Source of the DNA: Conchocele bisecta
Lineage: Eukaryota > Mollusca > Bivalvia > Lucinida > Thyasiridae
DNA length: 64,000 nt
NCBI GenBank assembly: GCA_029237695.1
Contig: CM055272.1
Coordinates: 32,002,791-32,066,790 of the forward strand
Direction of reading: 5' to 3'
In this document: in pieces, positions 21,128 to 32,345 of the stretch
Position numbering within the stretch: the first letter of the stretch is position 1
Layout: each line of letters opens with the position of its first letter
Notes under the pieces: generated by a model
What the model saw: the letters and a program-made list of their open reading frames with translations, nothing else
Told to the model about the DNA's origin: nothing
Databases searched by the model: none
Translations under genes and position numbers: made by a program

Positions 21128-21390
21128 CCAGGGGGTCCGGACCCCCCCCCCACCCCCCCCCCCTGCTTCCGGCAAAAAAAAAAATGAAGAAAATCTACAT
21201 ACTCGAATAGTTGGATGACTTTTTTCGTGGCCTAGGTGTCAGAAAATCGCATTTGCGGCTATCTGGCATTTAAAACCCAGACCCCCACCCCCCCCCCCAC
21301 CCCTGACTTTACGATTTGGCGCGCGCGGAGGTCGGGTACGCCAAATTTTAATTACAGACCCCCCTGCAATTATTTCTGTATCCGCGCCTG
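21060..21390. mobile_element. TIR element with long poly-G/poly-C tracts
   Basis: Ends CAGGCGCGGATACAG and CTGTATCCGCGCCTG (15-bp perfect TIR, hAT-like). The interior holds G17-A-G35 (21,074-21,126), then C10-A-C11, and a second C-rich run at 21,280-21,305. ORFs of poly-Gly/poly-Pro here are meaningless. Tract lengths may be assembly artefacts. Confidence 0.7.
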
Positions 21391-21538
21391 TACTCCAATG
21401 TGCTGACTATATCGCGCTGTCCGCAAGCCGGCGTGACAAAAATATTGTAAATGTATTTAATGAAATTACACAGATGTCCGAAGGTACAAAATCACATGGT
21501 GTGTCTCACATGATGGTCATGATCTACATTGGTCCCAC

Positions 21539-21738
21539 CATAGGTGGAAGACTCAGACCTATGACACCAAAAAAAAATGCCTACCTATTAAAAAATCCCA
21601 TTACCCCACCCACTTGGTCTCGTACAGTACCATCTTCCATGTAGAAGATGGTACTGTACGAGACCAAGTGGGTGGGATAATGGAATTTTTTTAATAGGCA
21701 TTTTTGTTGGTGTCATAGGCCCGAGTCTTCCACCTGTG
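21539..21738. mobile_element. hAT-2 foldback MITE, copy 1
   Basis: A 200-bp near-perfect palindrome with ends CATAGGTGGAAGACTC and mirror CTTCCACCTGTG. Flanked by identical 8-bp GGTCCCAC (21,531-21,538 and 21,739-21,746), the target length of hAT elements. Confidence 0.88.
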
Positions 21739-21839
21739 GGTCCCACATGTATTAAGGATCCTTTATCAGACGCCCAAATGCAGCTGAAATAGTGCAATAA
21801 TTTATTCCCACAACCTCAGTGTTCCAATGTTTAGTGTTT

Positions 21840-22052
21840 ATAACCCTTACTACGCTGAATTAACTTTTGTTGTCTGCTGGAAATGTTTTATTTTCAATAT
21901 TTCTCGATAAAAACCTGCTTTGACAGCGCATGAGAATCGTCTCCACTGGAGATGATTCTCATGTGCTGTCAAAACAGGTTTTTTGTTCAGAATTGAGGCA
22001 AAAATGAAAAACAGCAGACGACTATTTTCGTCTCCCGCGTAGTGAGGGTTAA
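21840..22052. mobile_element. TTAA-1 foldback MITE (21.9 kb)
   Basis: TAACCCTTACTACGCTGAAT … CGCGTAGTGAGGGTTAA. Hairpin GAGAATCGTCTCCACTGGAG and mirror. The outer TTAA is intact on the right. Confidence 0.8.
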
Positions 22053-22062
22053 TAGTATGATT

Positions 22063-22273
22063 CAGAGTTCCAATTAAGGTGCGTAATTTGGAGGTAAATT
22101 TGGAGGTAAATTTGGAGGTAAATTTCTTATTTCTCCACCAAAAATGGCAAGTTGGGAGTGCTTTAGAATCGTCTCAATGAGACGATTCTAAAGCACTCCC
22201 AACTTGCCATTTTTGATGAAGAACAAAATTTCACCCCAAGTTGGTCAAATTACGCACATTAACTGGAGCTCTG
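22063..22273. mobile_element. hAT-1b foldback MITE, copy 1
   Basis: Ends CAGAGTTCCAATTAAGGTGC and CACATTAACTGGAGCTCTG, flanked by perfect 8-bp GTATGATT (22,055-22,062; 22,274-22,281). Inner hairpin GCTTTAGAATCGTCTCAATG. A short GGAGGTAAATTT triplication lies in the left arm only. Confidence 0.9.
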
Positions 22274-22281
22274 GTATGATT

Positions 22282-23074
22282 GTACCAATTTATCCCAATA
22301 ATACTATATTTGGACACAATTTGTTTTGGGAAACCAAATATTTAGTGTTATTACGGTATTATTTTTCTTTTACATTCTGTCATTATCCAGATAATGCCAT
22401 TATGGGCACAGCGGAGTATAACATATCATCCCCATTTGGGAGATACGTAATATAGTGGGCTGAAAACCCATCGCCGCCGCATTACGGAAGATAATGATTA
22501 CATCTAATGACGCCAGAATGGACTAACTCATTGGGAAATATTGAAAATCAATGCGATTCTTTCGTCTGGCATGATGAGGACGCGAGAACTGAGAATTTTA
22601 TACTGCATGAAATGGTATCAAAAATAAAAATACACTAGCAGGGGTGGGAACAGTTCAAAATTCAAAATCCTGAAAATTGCTAAACAAACAGATTTTTGCA
22701 CCCATAAATGCACAAAAGTGTGCTTCCCATGTTGAAACATTGGTATTTTTCTGCAATTACATGTACATGTATCAGGAACTTCAAATCCGGATTTCAGGAT
22801 AATACTATCCTGAAAATTCTCACCCCTGACTAGTGTAATAAATATGTTAATGAGAGCACTACAGAAAACATTTTTGGTTATCAGTACGACTTCAGTATAT
22901 GAATGTGTGCTTATGCAATAAATAGAGGCTAATATTTGTGCAAATTTCTTGCGCCCGTTACTACATGAAAATGTGTTTGTGCAGTATTTTCTGCATGTCG
23001 GGAATCCGACGCCTATTTTGATGCGAAACATCGTACGCCGGCATGGAGTGCAGCACCAGTGGCATTAGTCTCTG
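22282..23074. other. mostly unique sequence with a fragment of the 36.6-38.0 kb repeat
   Basis: TATTTGGACACAATTTGTTT at 22,308 also occurs near 36,625 and, inverted, at 37,900. The rest shows no gene or repeat I recognise. Confidence 0.4.
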
Positions 23075-23079
23075 ACTAT

Positions 23080-23126
23080 AAGAATGCTCTTCTTTTTTTC
23101 TTAATAAAAAAAAAGAGCATTCTTAT
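23080..23126. repeat. perfect short hairpin
   Basis: AAGAATGCTCTTCTTTTTTT and its near mirror AAAAAAAAAGAGCATTCTT with a TTAATA-type loop. Confidence 0.6.
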
Positions 23127-23481
23127 AGAAGAATGCTCATTACTTTCTGCATTAGTCTATAGCTCTAAGAATGCTTCAAATTGTTAAGCATTTGTCTAGC
23201 CATAGATCAATACAATGTAAGTTATAACAGAGACATAGTTTAGACTACATTAAGCAAGAATGGCGATTGATCATCATGTAATTATTAATATGCATGCACA
23301 CCAATAGACAGACAAATTTGTATGCATCAATTTGTCAATAAGCAGGAACTGTCGGTCTGTGCAAACAAAGGCACCATGCAAGAGCGCAGTGCTCACCCGA
23401 CTACCCCTCGGCATAGGGATGGTATAAATATGTATAAATTACAGGGTTATGACAAAAATATTTATTACCGGCACTTACATA

Positions 23482-23676
23482 TACAGTCGAGCACCAGTAT
23501 CTCGAATGTCAGTATCTCGATGATCCACTAAAGTCCCGAATTGTAATGGGTAACATGATTTCATATTTTTCGCGAAAATATTCGACCATGTCACTTCATC
23601 GCTATCTCGAACCTTGTCCTATCTCGACTATATGGACGATCTCCCTTCGACTTCGAGATACTGGGGTTCGACTGTA
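23482..23676. mobile_element. pogo/Tigger-like MITE
   Basis: TA-flanked ends TACAGTCGAGCACCAGTATC and GATACTGGGGTTCGACTGTA; arms repeat TATCTCGA. About 195 bp, non-coding. Confidence 0.78.
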
Positions 23677-24179
23677 TATGCTTCATTAATCAATCATACA
23701 AAGCATTGGTAATGTATAATTAGCCCACCACACCAGATCTCAGACCTTGGTAAGTCGATACAGTTATCACTCAGTGAACTAGGGCAAATAAATAGAGCTA
23801 TAATGATTTAATAACAACATGGATAATCCAATGAAATATCTAGAAAATATTTGTAACTTTGTAATTGAAAAGTGATTAATAGTGAAATGATGCAACTATA
23901 TATTTTATCTTATTTCCGCGTGACAAAATCTCATTTTTCAGAATTGATTTTTTTTTGTTGATCAAATTTGTATTGTGCATTATGATGTAATGCTTAACTT
24001 TTTTTCAGTTAGTTTTAACATATTCAAGCACTAGCATTTTCTATAATATTAAATCATTTGTTATTTATTTTAAGCATTTTTATTTTTATTATTTATTATT
24101 ATTATTTCACCACAACTACAATGTATATATATAGTGTGTTGTTATAAAATACAACACACCCTGTATTTCTGTGTGCTTT

Positions 24180-24470
24180 TTATACCCCCGGCATACAAAG
24201 TATGTCGAGGGGTAAACAGTTTTGGTAATTCCATCCGTCCGCATTAAAGTTTTTGGGTACTCATTATCTCTATAACGGTAAGTTGGATTGACTTCAAACT
24301 TCATATACTTTCTTATTATCATCCATATTTTCATTCCATACCGCACGCATGTGGCCTACATGTCCAAGGTCAAGGTGAAATTACTTTCAATATTTGCGTT
24401 GGTTTTTATTTGTCGGTCCATGCAGGCAGCGGCCGGAGTTATACGTGTGCCCCTGCTCACTTTCTCTAGT
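24180..24470 (+). mobile_element. short HINE-1-like element
   Basis: Begins TATACCCCCGGCATACAAAG (hairpin with GTATGTCGAGGGGTA) and ends GCTCACTTTCTCTAGT, sharing the TATACCC…CTAGT termini of the 16.85 kb element but without a core array. Confidence 0.55.
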
Positions 24471-24593
24471 TTTGCATACAAAGCATTTCAGGCCTATCAC
24501 CAAAGACCGATGGACAAGAATAAAACATTAATGTCTCCCCAACAATTGACGGGGACATGAAAAATCAGAAAAGATTCCCCAACTGCGTAGATG

Positions 24594-25544
24594 GACAGGT
24601 TGAAGTAACGGATCGAGGTCTATAAATACATTAAATATGCCTAAAAGCATCAATAAATGAAGAACAAAAACAAGAAATGCGTCTGTCGAACGCGGATGCC
24701 ACCTGCAGCATATTTGAGAAACTGTGACAAAGTGGTTAACCGAAAAGTGTGACGGACGGACGGACGGACGTTCTTACAGTACTATACTTATGTGGCTTAT
24801 CACATGTTAAATATTAGCCACATAAAACGATTTTCAGCCACATAAAAGGATTTTTTAGGTGGCTAATTGTAACCAACCCTATCCTTTACCAAGTCCATAA
24901 CCCTGTGGGGCTAGCCACATAAGTACCCTAATGTGTGCCCGGACAGACGGACAGACGGACAGTTTGTTTGTTTGTTTGTTTGTTTATTGGTGTTTAACGG
25001 CCTATCAACAGCTAAGGTCATGTAAGGCCGGGCAAACAGGTTCGATCCCGTTTTAACCTGCTGCATTGGGGGGAAAATCCCAAAATCAGAACGGAATATT
25101 TACATCGAGATACAACATATTCAGCCCTGAAATTAGAATAACCTGACCTGGTGCCAGGTCCATACCGCACCAGTCACTTGGCCCCTTCCCCTATTTAAAA
25201 GTAATACCGGTAGGATTACTCTTATAAGGGGTATAACCAGATTCAACTGTCACATACAAAATGCCAAAGACGTATGTGAGCACAGACGGACAGACGGATG
25301 GACAGATGGACAGACGGACAGACGGACGGTCCAAACACTATATGCCACCCGTTTCTTCAAAACCCGGTGGCATAATAAGCTAACTTTTTTTTTTACTCCC
25401 TCCATATACTCCATCTATTGCAATAGATGGAGTCTATGGAGAGAGTAAAAAAAAAATGTTTAGCTTATTTTTTTTCTTCATTTATTGATGCTTTTAGGCA
25501 TATTTAATGTATTTATAGACCTCGGTCCGTTACTTCAACCTGTG
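24594..25544. mobile_element. hAT-4 element with ~70-bp TIRs
   Basis: TIRs (ACAGGTTGAAGTAACGGATC … CATCAATAAATGAAG and mirror) are flanked by perfect 8-bp CGTAGATG (24,586-24,593; 25,545-25,552). The interior is a patchwork: ACGG microsatellites (24,753-24,775; 24,945-24,960; 25,280-25,330), an SL-1 copy, a GCCACATAA-rich stretch, hairpin CCACCCG…CCCGGTGG at 25,348-25,372 and an ACTCCATCTATTGCAATAGA hairpin. No transposase. Confidence 0.88.
24975..25200 (+). repeat. SL-1 copy 4, inside hAT-4
   Basis: GGTGTTTAACGGCCTATCAA … AATCAGAACGGAATATTTAC … CACTTGGCCCC, preceded by (GTTT)n. Confidence 0.6.
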
Positions 25545-25607
25545 CGTAGATGGATCAGCTACTTCATCTAGATCTACAGTTGGCAAACATTGACATTCTG
25601 GTCTGAT

Positions 25608-26002
25608 TGCTGAATGGTTACACCTTAGAATGCTGGAAACAAAAATTGTTGTCAGCTGTTGTTTTAGATTTTGTCTTCATTGTCAATAAAACATGGTTTG
25701 ACAACACTTTAGAATCGTTTCCAACGGAAACGATTCTAAAGTGCTGCCAAACCATGTTTTGGTGAGATAAATGGAAAAGATAATACAAACAGCTGCAGCA
25801 GACGACAAAATTTAATTTTGCAGTGTGAGGATTAATGGCTGGCACAATAAGCAAGCTGGTTGTTCCAACGGAAACGATTCTGAAGTGCTGCCAAACCATG
25901 TTTTGGTGAGATAAATTGAAAAGATAATACAAACAGCTGCAGCAGACGACAAAATTTAATTTTGCAGTGTGAGGATTAATGGCTGGCACAATAAGCAAGC
26001 TA
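25608..26002. mobile_element. TTAA-1 MITE with ~147-bp direct duplication
   Basis: The MITE (25,608-25,835) has hairpin TCGTTTCCAACGGAAACGAT. Its right half plus flank (25,713-25,857) is repeated at 25,862-26,002 with very few differences, ending in GGCTGGCACAATAAGCAAGC both times. Confidence 0.8.
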
Positions 26003-26212
26003 TAGCTGGTCAGGTCAAAGTTCATGCTGGACACAATGAGTCTGGTTATATTAGATCTCGGCCAAAACCATTTAGCTTCAACACAGTCAAATCTGTGAAT
26101 AAAGGCCAGCCCTTGGAAGTAAAAAATAATCTGACTTTGGTTCACATGTTTATGTACTATGTAATTGAAATAATTGGGAAAACAGAGGCGGCCTTTAGCA
26201 CAGGTTCGACTG

Positions 26213-26398
26213 TACAGTCTACACTCGTTACCTCCAACCCTCTCAAGTCAAGTTACTGATAACTCAAATTTAAATTCTTGGTTCCAAGTATATATTTATT
26301 CCTACATAATATTAATAACTCTTGTGAACTCACATTTTTGTTAACTCGTAGTATTATCCTCAGTCACCGGGACTTTGAGTAAACGAGTGCATACTGTA
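26213..26398. mobile_element. pogo-like MITE
   Basis: TACAGTCTACACTCGTTACC and GAGTAAACGAGTGCATACTGTA ends with TA flanks. Arms contain AACTC/GAGTT repeats. Related to 55,182-55,320. Confidence 0.6.
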
Positions 26399-26664
26399 TA
26401 TGTATCAAGCACATACAAACCTGTGATGCCCTCTGGTAGCAGCAAAGGGAGATTACCGCCCCATACAGGAGGAGGTAGTCTCCTCTGGGATCCGCAGGAA
26501 GGGCAGGGGGCCTAGAGACACAGACAGGTAATGGGGACATGCAGTGGCAGGGTGGACAAACTGGGTGGGGAGGTGGTGTTAGTATACCGAGGTGGTCTGA
26601 TTTGAGACCTTGATTTTTTTATTAGTTAATTGATTGGTTGTCCGAATGATTGATCGATTGGTTA

Positions 26665-27012
26665 ATTGATTAAAATTGCCAAAAACCCAATTGAAATCAG
26701 AAGTAGCGAGTATCAAAAAGCAATAACAAATTTGTGGTACCTTTATCATGCTACAGAAAACAATAAACAGACCACAAATATACCATATTTTTCTTATTTT
26801 CCATGAAAACACATCTTGGTATTTCATTAGAATTGTCTCCAAGGAGACAATTCTAATGAAATGCCAAGACATGTTTTCATTTCGAAGCAAACTATTCAAT
26901 AATTGCTGTCTGTTGATGTGTAAACAGTACTGTGATTTTATTTTACCCAATTAAAATATTGAAATACCCATTTGCTTCAGATATGATGGAGTGAAAATAC
27001 TCAATTACTAAT
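26665..27012 (-). mobile_element. hAT-1 MITE, inverted copy
   Basis: The family hairpin (CATTAGAATTGTCTCCAAGG) and right part to TTATCTGGAGCCCTG. The opposite end merges into a TTGATTGG-type microsatellite. Confidence 0.75.
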
Positions 27013-27156
27013 TCCTTATCTGGAGCCCTGATTGATTGATTGACTGACATTTATTTACTGGTTTATTGGAGGACTGATTGATATATAATGAATGAATTAA
27101 CGGGACTCATTTCTGATTAACAACTACATGTATGTCTAGTCGACTTACAGGTGCAT

Positions 27157-27651
27157 TTAACTCTTTGCATGCTGGGAAATGTGTGGGAATATCGGTTTCC
27201 GGCACGTAATGCCGGATAACAGAGCTGGGTCACAGCGCTAGTGCCAGCGCCGTTATAACGCACATTAAATAAGACTTAAACTGTGTATTCGTTTGCGGGA
27301 ATTCTCTGCCGGTGCCGGAAGCCGAATTTGCCAGTATATCGAGCAGATTAAAGAGCATGCCGATTGGTTTGGCGGCTTATTGTGCTGGGAGGTGAATATG
27401 CCGCTGTAACGTGTGCCGCAGTACCGAATTCTGACTGTATAAATAGTTCAAATATAGCAGACGACCATTCATTAGATTTTCTTTTATTTCTCAATTATAT
27501 CAATATCATGAATATGTCTTGGAATTTCATTAGAATTGAGTCCAGAGGACTCAATTCTAATGAAATTCCAAGACATATTTAGAGAGTGAAATAAGAAACA
27601 TACTCATAACTTGTTGGATGTTATTTTCACCGCTAGCATGCAAAGAGTTAA
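27157..27651. mobile_element. TTAA-2 copy 3 with a 245-bp insertion
   Basis: TTTAACTCTTTGCATGCTGG start, GCATGCAAAGAGTTAA end, hairpin TTGGAATTTCATTAGAATTG. Bases about 27,197-27,440 are extra, GC-richer sequence absent from other copies (CGGCACGTAATGCCGG, GTGCCGGAAGCCGAATTTGC). Confidence 0.78.
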
Positions 27652-27731
27652 TTGAAATAAGTTTTGTTTAACAGCTATGTCGAGAATATTTTCAGTTGTT
27701 TTCAGTTTCGTTTTAATCTGAATATCCTCAT

Positions 27732-27800
27732 GGGGCCCGTTTCACTAAACTTCGTAAGACTAAGAAGTTTGTAAGTGCAAAATTCAATTTTAGAATAGCA
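27732..27800. repeat. CWG-1 end fragment
   Basis: GGGGCCCGTTTCACTAAACT … GTAAGTGCAAAATT; only the left arm is present. Confidence 0.65.
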
Positions 27801-27951
27801 TTTACACGGACAGTTGATGTTGGAAAATCTTTATTGGATGTGTTCGATCACATGTGATGATGTGTGCATGTATGTGCAATATTATAACGTTATATATTTA
27901 ACCACGTTAATAATTAATAATAATAAAAATCTTTGTACAGGCATTTTCAAG

Positions 27952-28290
27952 ATGCATGATCACGTGGCTACAACAACAACAACAATGTCGTTGATGAAAT
28001 ATGGCGCAGCAAACGTCTTGATGAGCTGCATTTGGTGGTCTAGGGAGTTTGGCACAGACTTATGTCGTTTTTGTGAAGAATCGATTTCCGTGTCAGAGAC
28101 ATGGAAATCGATTCTTCGCAAAAACGACATAAGTTTTGGCGAAAATACAGAGACCACCAAATGCAGCTTAACAAGACGCGTTGGATGCGCCATATTTCAT
28201 CAAAATCCGTTACGTGATAAGGGCACTATAAAAGAATACGTAATTTGAATTAGTACTTGTTGTTGTTGTTAGTACCACGTGATCATACAC
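27952..28290. repeat. ~335-bp foldback with CACGTG ends
   Basis: Imperfect palindrome: TGATCACGTGG near the left end and CCACGTGATCA at the right, ACAACAACAACAA matched by TTGTTGTTGTTG. The core AAAACGACATAAGT/ACTTATGTCGTTTT surrounds GAATCGATTTCC. The 144-codon ORF through it is a product of the palindrome. Confidence 0.75.
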
Positions 28291-28624
28291 CTAGATTTTT
28301 ATTGTACAAAGTTTACTGATCTATATGAAAAATGCATAAGTCATCTGTATAACTTCATACAGCGATAAAACAAACATATTGTTTCTTATTAGTAAATGCG
28401 ACCTTGGCAAATGGTGGTAGTACCGTGGTACAATAAAATATTAAGTTACATTTTAATGATGGGTGGTGATATGGCATTAAATCGCCAACACATACAGCTT
28501 ACAGACGACTTATTATGATATTTCATTGAACTACCATCACAACATCAGGCTTACTGTTTTGGTGACCAGTGTAGACTCAGACCAGCCTCTGGTCAGCATC
28601 CACAATGTTCGCTTTTCAGTCAAC

Positions 28625-29058
28625 CAGTGCTCCAGATATGGTGCGTATTTGCGTAAATACCCAATTAAAATTGCCAAAACCCCAATTGAATCAGACGTAG
28701 TGAGTATCAATTGAAATCAGATCTCGACGTATTGAGTATCAAAAAGCATGGAAAATTTTGTGGTATCTTTATCATGCTACAGAAAACAATAAACATACCA
28801 CAAATATAGCATATTTTCTTATTTTTCCATGAAAACACATCTTGGTATTTCATTAGAATTGTCTCCTCGGAGACAATTCTAATGAAATACCAAGATGTGT
28901 TTTCATTTAGAAGCAAACTATTCAAAATAAGTGCGGTCTGCCGATGTGTAAACAGTAGTGTGATTCCATTTTTCACAATTAAAATTTTTAAATACCCAAT
29001 TGCTTCAGAAATGATGGCGTGACAATACTCAATTACTAATTCCTTATCTGGAGCCCTG
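28625..29058 (-). mobile_element. hAT-1 MITE, full-length inverted copy
   Basis: CAGTGCTCCAGATATGGTGC … CCTTATCTGGAGCCCTG. GTCAAC occurs on both flanks, an eroded target duplication. It includes a local doubling of GAGTATCAA. Confidence 0.8.
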
Positions 29059-29386
29059 GTCAACTAATATTGTATTATTGTAACATCTTAACCAATAATA
29101 CAAACCATTATCTGGTTTCCTAGAGACCATTTTTTATTCCCAAACCGGAAAAAAAAATCGCAATTGAAAGAAAATGCCACACGTTTGACAAATACATGTA
29201 CTGCCGACAGATAATGGGTCACCACTTCATTTTCATAGGATGTAAAAGTCTCGAAACCCTTTCAACCCTACAGACCAAAAAAGCCAACATTTGCAAACAC
29301 CAGGGCTCCAGATGAGGAAAAGTGAAAGTGAATGGGTTTAACGTCCCACCAACAGCTAGGGTCATATAGAGACAGGACCACAGTTT

Positions 29387-29640
29387 CACCCTTTCCCTGA
29401 TGGAGACGACTTTTCACGCCTCTGCAGAAGATGTCTTTTGAAAACATTGTGGGAAAAGGAGAAATTGCTTGTAACAAGCAATTTCTTTGTAACAAGCAAT
29501 TTCTCCTTTTCCCACAATGTTTTCTACTCTGTCAGATAATTTAACCATCATTTGACCCAGCATTTGATTCTTTTATTCAGATGTTTTCGATTTGGAAGAG
29601 TCGAAATATCGCAAAACAGGGAAAAGGTTAAACGAAGTTA
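29387..29640. mobile_element. TTAA-3 foldback MITE, copy 1
   Basis: CACCCTTTCCCTGATGGAGA … CAGGGAAAAGGTTAA. Hairpin GAAATTGCTTGTAACAAGCA with an extra GTAACAAGCAATTTCT repeat at its centre. Confidence 0.78.
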
Positions 29641-29693
29641 ATCCCCTCCCTGGCAGCCTTGATAACAATAACAATAATAAAAATAAGAGTTGT

Positions 29694-30568
29694 CAGAAGA
29701 CAACGAAGCTCGCCTGTTGGCAGCCTTCACTCAAACTTGGCACAGTTGCATAAAAAAACATGAATATTATATAACTTGACCTTGGGTTAAGGGGCATGCG
29801 GTGGACCTTGACATTGGGGTCAGTGGTGCAAGGTGGGTCGTGGGTTTGCTATAGCATAATATAGCATATTAAAATGAATGCATGTATGAAATATCAATAT
29901 CAAATTTAACCCAACGTTAAGTTTAAGAACGCAGTAAGTTGGTGATTTTCTACAGCATGATAGCGATTCACATGAGGAATGCATGTATGAATGTGCTAAT
30001 TTTGTGACCTTGACCTTGGGAAAAGGGGTGGGGGGGGGTCATGGATTTGCTGTAGCAGAATAGAGGATCATCAGATGAATGCATGTATGAAATATCAAAG
30101 CGTTCCCTGTAAAGAAACAGAAGTTACACAACATTTACCCCAACGTTAAGTTTATGAACATGCTAAGTTTGTGGCCTTGACCTTGGGGTAAGGGTTGGGT
30201 GGTGGGTCATGTATTTCCTACAGCATGATAGAGGAATGCATGTATCTGAGGAATGCATGTATGAAATATCAAGGCGCTCCATGAAAGGAAACAGATGTTA
30301 TAAGAAATTTACCCCAACATTAAGTTTATGAATGTGCTAAGGTTGTGACCTTGACCTTGGGGTAAGGGTTAGGTGGTGGGTCATGGATTTGCTACAGCAT
30401 GATAGAGGGTCATCTGAGGAATGCATGTATGAAATAACAAGGTGTTGCATGAAAGGAAACAGAAGTTATAAGACATTTACCCCAACTTTAAGTTTGTGGA
30501 TGACGCCGACGACGCTGACGCCGGGGGTATGCTATAAGCTCTTCTGCACTTTGTGCAGGCGAGCTAAA
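29694..30568 (+). mobile_element. HINE-2-like element with ~175-bp units
   Basis: Starts AAGAGTTGTCAGAAGACAAC (5' hairpin), has four tandem units (GACCTTGGGGTAAGGGT, GGAATGCATGTATGAAATAT, TTTACCCCAACGTTAAGTTT), then GACGCCGACGACGCTGACGCC, and ends with hairpin TTCTGCACTTTGTGCAGG and GCGAGCTAAAAA. End layout parallels the 4.4 and 50.5 kb elements, but the core differs. Confidence 0.65.
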
Positions 30569-30569
30569 A

Positions 30570-30965
30570 AATCAAGTCCTCAGTGACCTTGACCTTTGGC
30601 GGTCGAACGTGGGTCATATGCAAAACAAAGAACTATCCCAGCAGACAGAAATTGTGGCCAAATATTATCAAAATTGTGGAAGCGGTTCATAAGTTATAGA
30701 ATAAATAAAAAAACCTTTAACGCATTTGCTTTACGAACAAGGTCCTCAATGACCTTGACTTTGGGCGGTCGGACGTGGGTCGTATGGAAAACAAAGCACA
30801 ATCCCATGACATACATTGTGGCCAAATATTATCAAAATCCGCAAAGAAATTTACGAGTTATTGAAAAATTAAAGATGTTACTAACGCACGTACGGACATA
30901 CACTGTACCTACACACGTACACACATGGACTAACGCTACATCCCACCTTACCTATCGGCGCGGGG
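30570..30965 (+). repeat. two ~155-bp units of a related tandem element
   Basis: GTCCTCAGTGACCTTGACCT … GTGGCCAAATATTATCAAAA occurs twice, ending in ACATACACTGTACCTACACA. One unit of the same family is at 47,515-47,760. Confidence 0.55.
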
Positions 30966-31238
30966 ATATAATAAATGAAAGATAAGAATATAGCCAACAT
31001 AAAACACTGTAGTTAGAAACTGCCTCAACAACAATGGTTTATTAATGAATCTACTCACTTCGGAAAACGATAAAAACATCAATAACATTTTATATTTGCT
31101 TGATAACCAGCAAACTTGTAGTTGGCCATGCAGCATCAACATCATTAAACTTTCATACATGAGCGCGATCGTTTTATCTGTAATTGTTTTCCGATAATAG
31201 ACGTAGGCATATTACTGTATCTGATAGTCTTGCAAATA

Positions 31239-31636
31239 CAGGGCTCCAGATAAGGAATTAGTAATTGAGTATTTTCACTCCATCATATCTGAAGCAATTG
31301 GGTATTTCAAAATTTTAATTGGGTAAAATAAAATCACATTACTGTTTACACATCAACAGACAGCAATTATTGAATAGTTTGCTTCGAAATGAAAACATGT
31401 CTTGGCATTTCATTAGAATTGTAGACAATTCTAATGAAATACCAAGATGTGCTTTCATGGAAAATAAGAAAAATATGGTATATTTGTGGTCTGGTTATTG
31501 TTTTCTGTAGCATGATAAAGGTACCACAACATTATTATTGCTTTTTGATACTCGATCGCTACTTCTGATTTCAATTGGGTTTTTGGCAATTTTAATTTGG
31601 AATTTAAGCAAATACGCAGCTTATCTGGAGCTCTGT
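31239..31636 (+). mobile_element. hAT-1 MITE, near full length
   Basis: CAGGGCTCCAGATAAGGAAT … CTTATCTGGAGCTCTG. The centre has lost the TCTCC loop (ATTAGAATTGTAGACAATTC). Confidence 0.82.
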
Positions 31637-31644
31637 TCTCTCAG

Positions 31645-31732
31645 ACATGTAAAATGATCCCTGGAAAGTACTGCCAAATCAAATTTTTATTGAGAAAGAA
31701 GACAAAATATGGAGAAAAAAACAGCGGACGAC
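31645..31732. repeat. TTAA-1 right-half fragment
   Basis: CTGCCAAATCAAATTTTTAT … AACAGCGGACGACAATG. Confidence 0.55.
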
Positions 31733-32049
31733 AATGTATCTCGGAAAATGTGGTGTGTTTATGATTGCAAAGCACACAAACATGTCTTGCAGTGCTCATA
31801 TGCCTGAATTACAGTGGAACATCTTCCCAGGGTGTCAAGTTTCCAGAGGTTCCTCTGTAGTCAACTATTTCAACATCCACTATCAACGTTTTTTCACTAC
31901 CAGTAACTTTATGTGTGATTACAGCTATTGATGAAGTTTGGTAATGGTCTGACTAACGGATCAGGAAATAGTCAACATCTGGATGCTGTGACATGCAAGA
32001 CGATGGCACCTACAACCTACAACGCATATTATGACGCCACTATGCAAAC

Positions 32050-32345
32050 TAGGGATTGAGGAGCCTAAAGAGTTTGAGCTCCAAACCATGGTTTAAGAAA
32101 TTATTGTGCCAAATGCACAATAATTCCGTAAACCATGGTTTCGAGCTCATATATGGCAAGAAAAAATGCACACTAATTCCTTAAACCATGGTTTGGAGCT
32201 TAAACCCTAGCTTAGGCTCCTCAAACCCTAGTTTGGGCTTAAACTGCCATTTGAGATCCCAAATGGTAGTTTTCTTAAACCATGGTTTGGGCAATTATTG
32301 TGCACTTGGAGGCTCAAACCACCGTTTGGACTCTCAAAAACCTCT
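32050..32345. repeat. cluster of AAACCATGGTTT palindromes
   Basis: The 12-bp palindrome or close variants recur at about 32,085, 32,132, 32,183 and 32,275, with related CAAACC(C/A)..GTTTGG words at 32,222 and 32,314. They are interleaved with an inverted pair ATTATTGTGCC/GCACAATAAT and GAGCTC sites. It reads as several nested foldbacks. Confidence 0.6.

Noticed and set aside
20947..21218. Poly-glycine and poly-proline ORFs.
   Set aside because: Translations of G/C homopolymer tracts in a TIR element.
26421..26511. 91-nt open segment with acceptor TGTGTCTCTAG and donor CAG|GTTTGT on the minus strand, considered as an exon.
   Set aside because: Exon 2's phase would hit a stop in it. The family order leaves no room for it. 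It could be an exon of some other transcript but nothing supports that.
27814..28248. 144-codon plus-strand ORF with a minus-strand partner.
   Set aside because: It runs through a foldback, so openness on both strands reflects the palindrome. No recognisable protein.
30948..31160. Minus-strand 70-codon ORF with a GTGAGT donor near 31,055.
   Set aside because: No acceptable upstream acceptor in phase with CCDC142, and the peptide resembles nothing.
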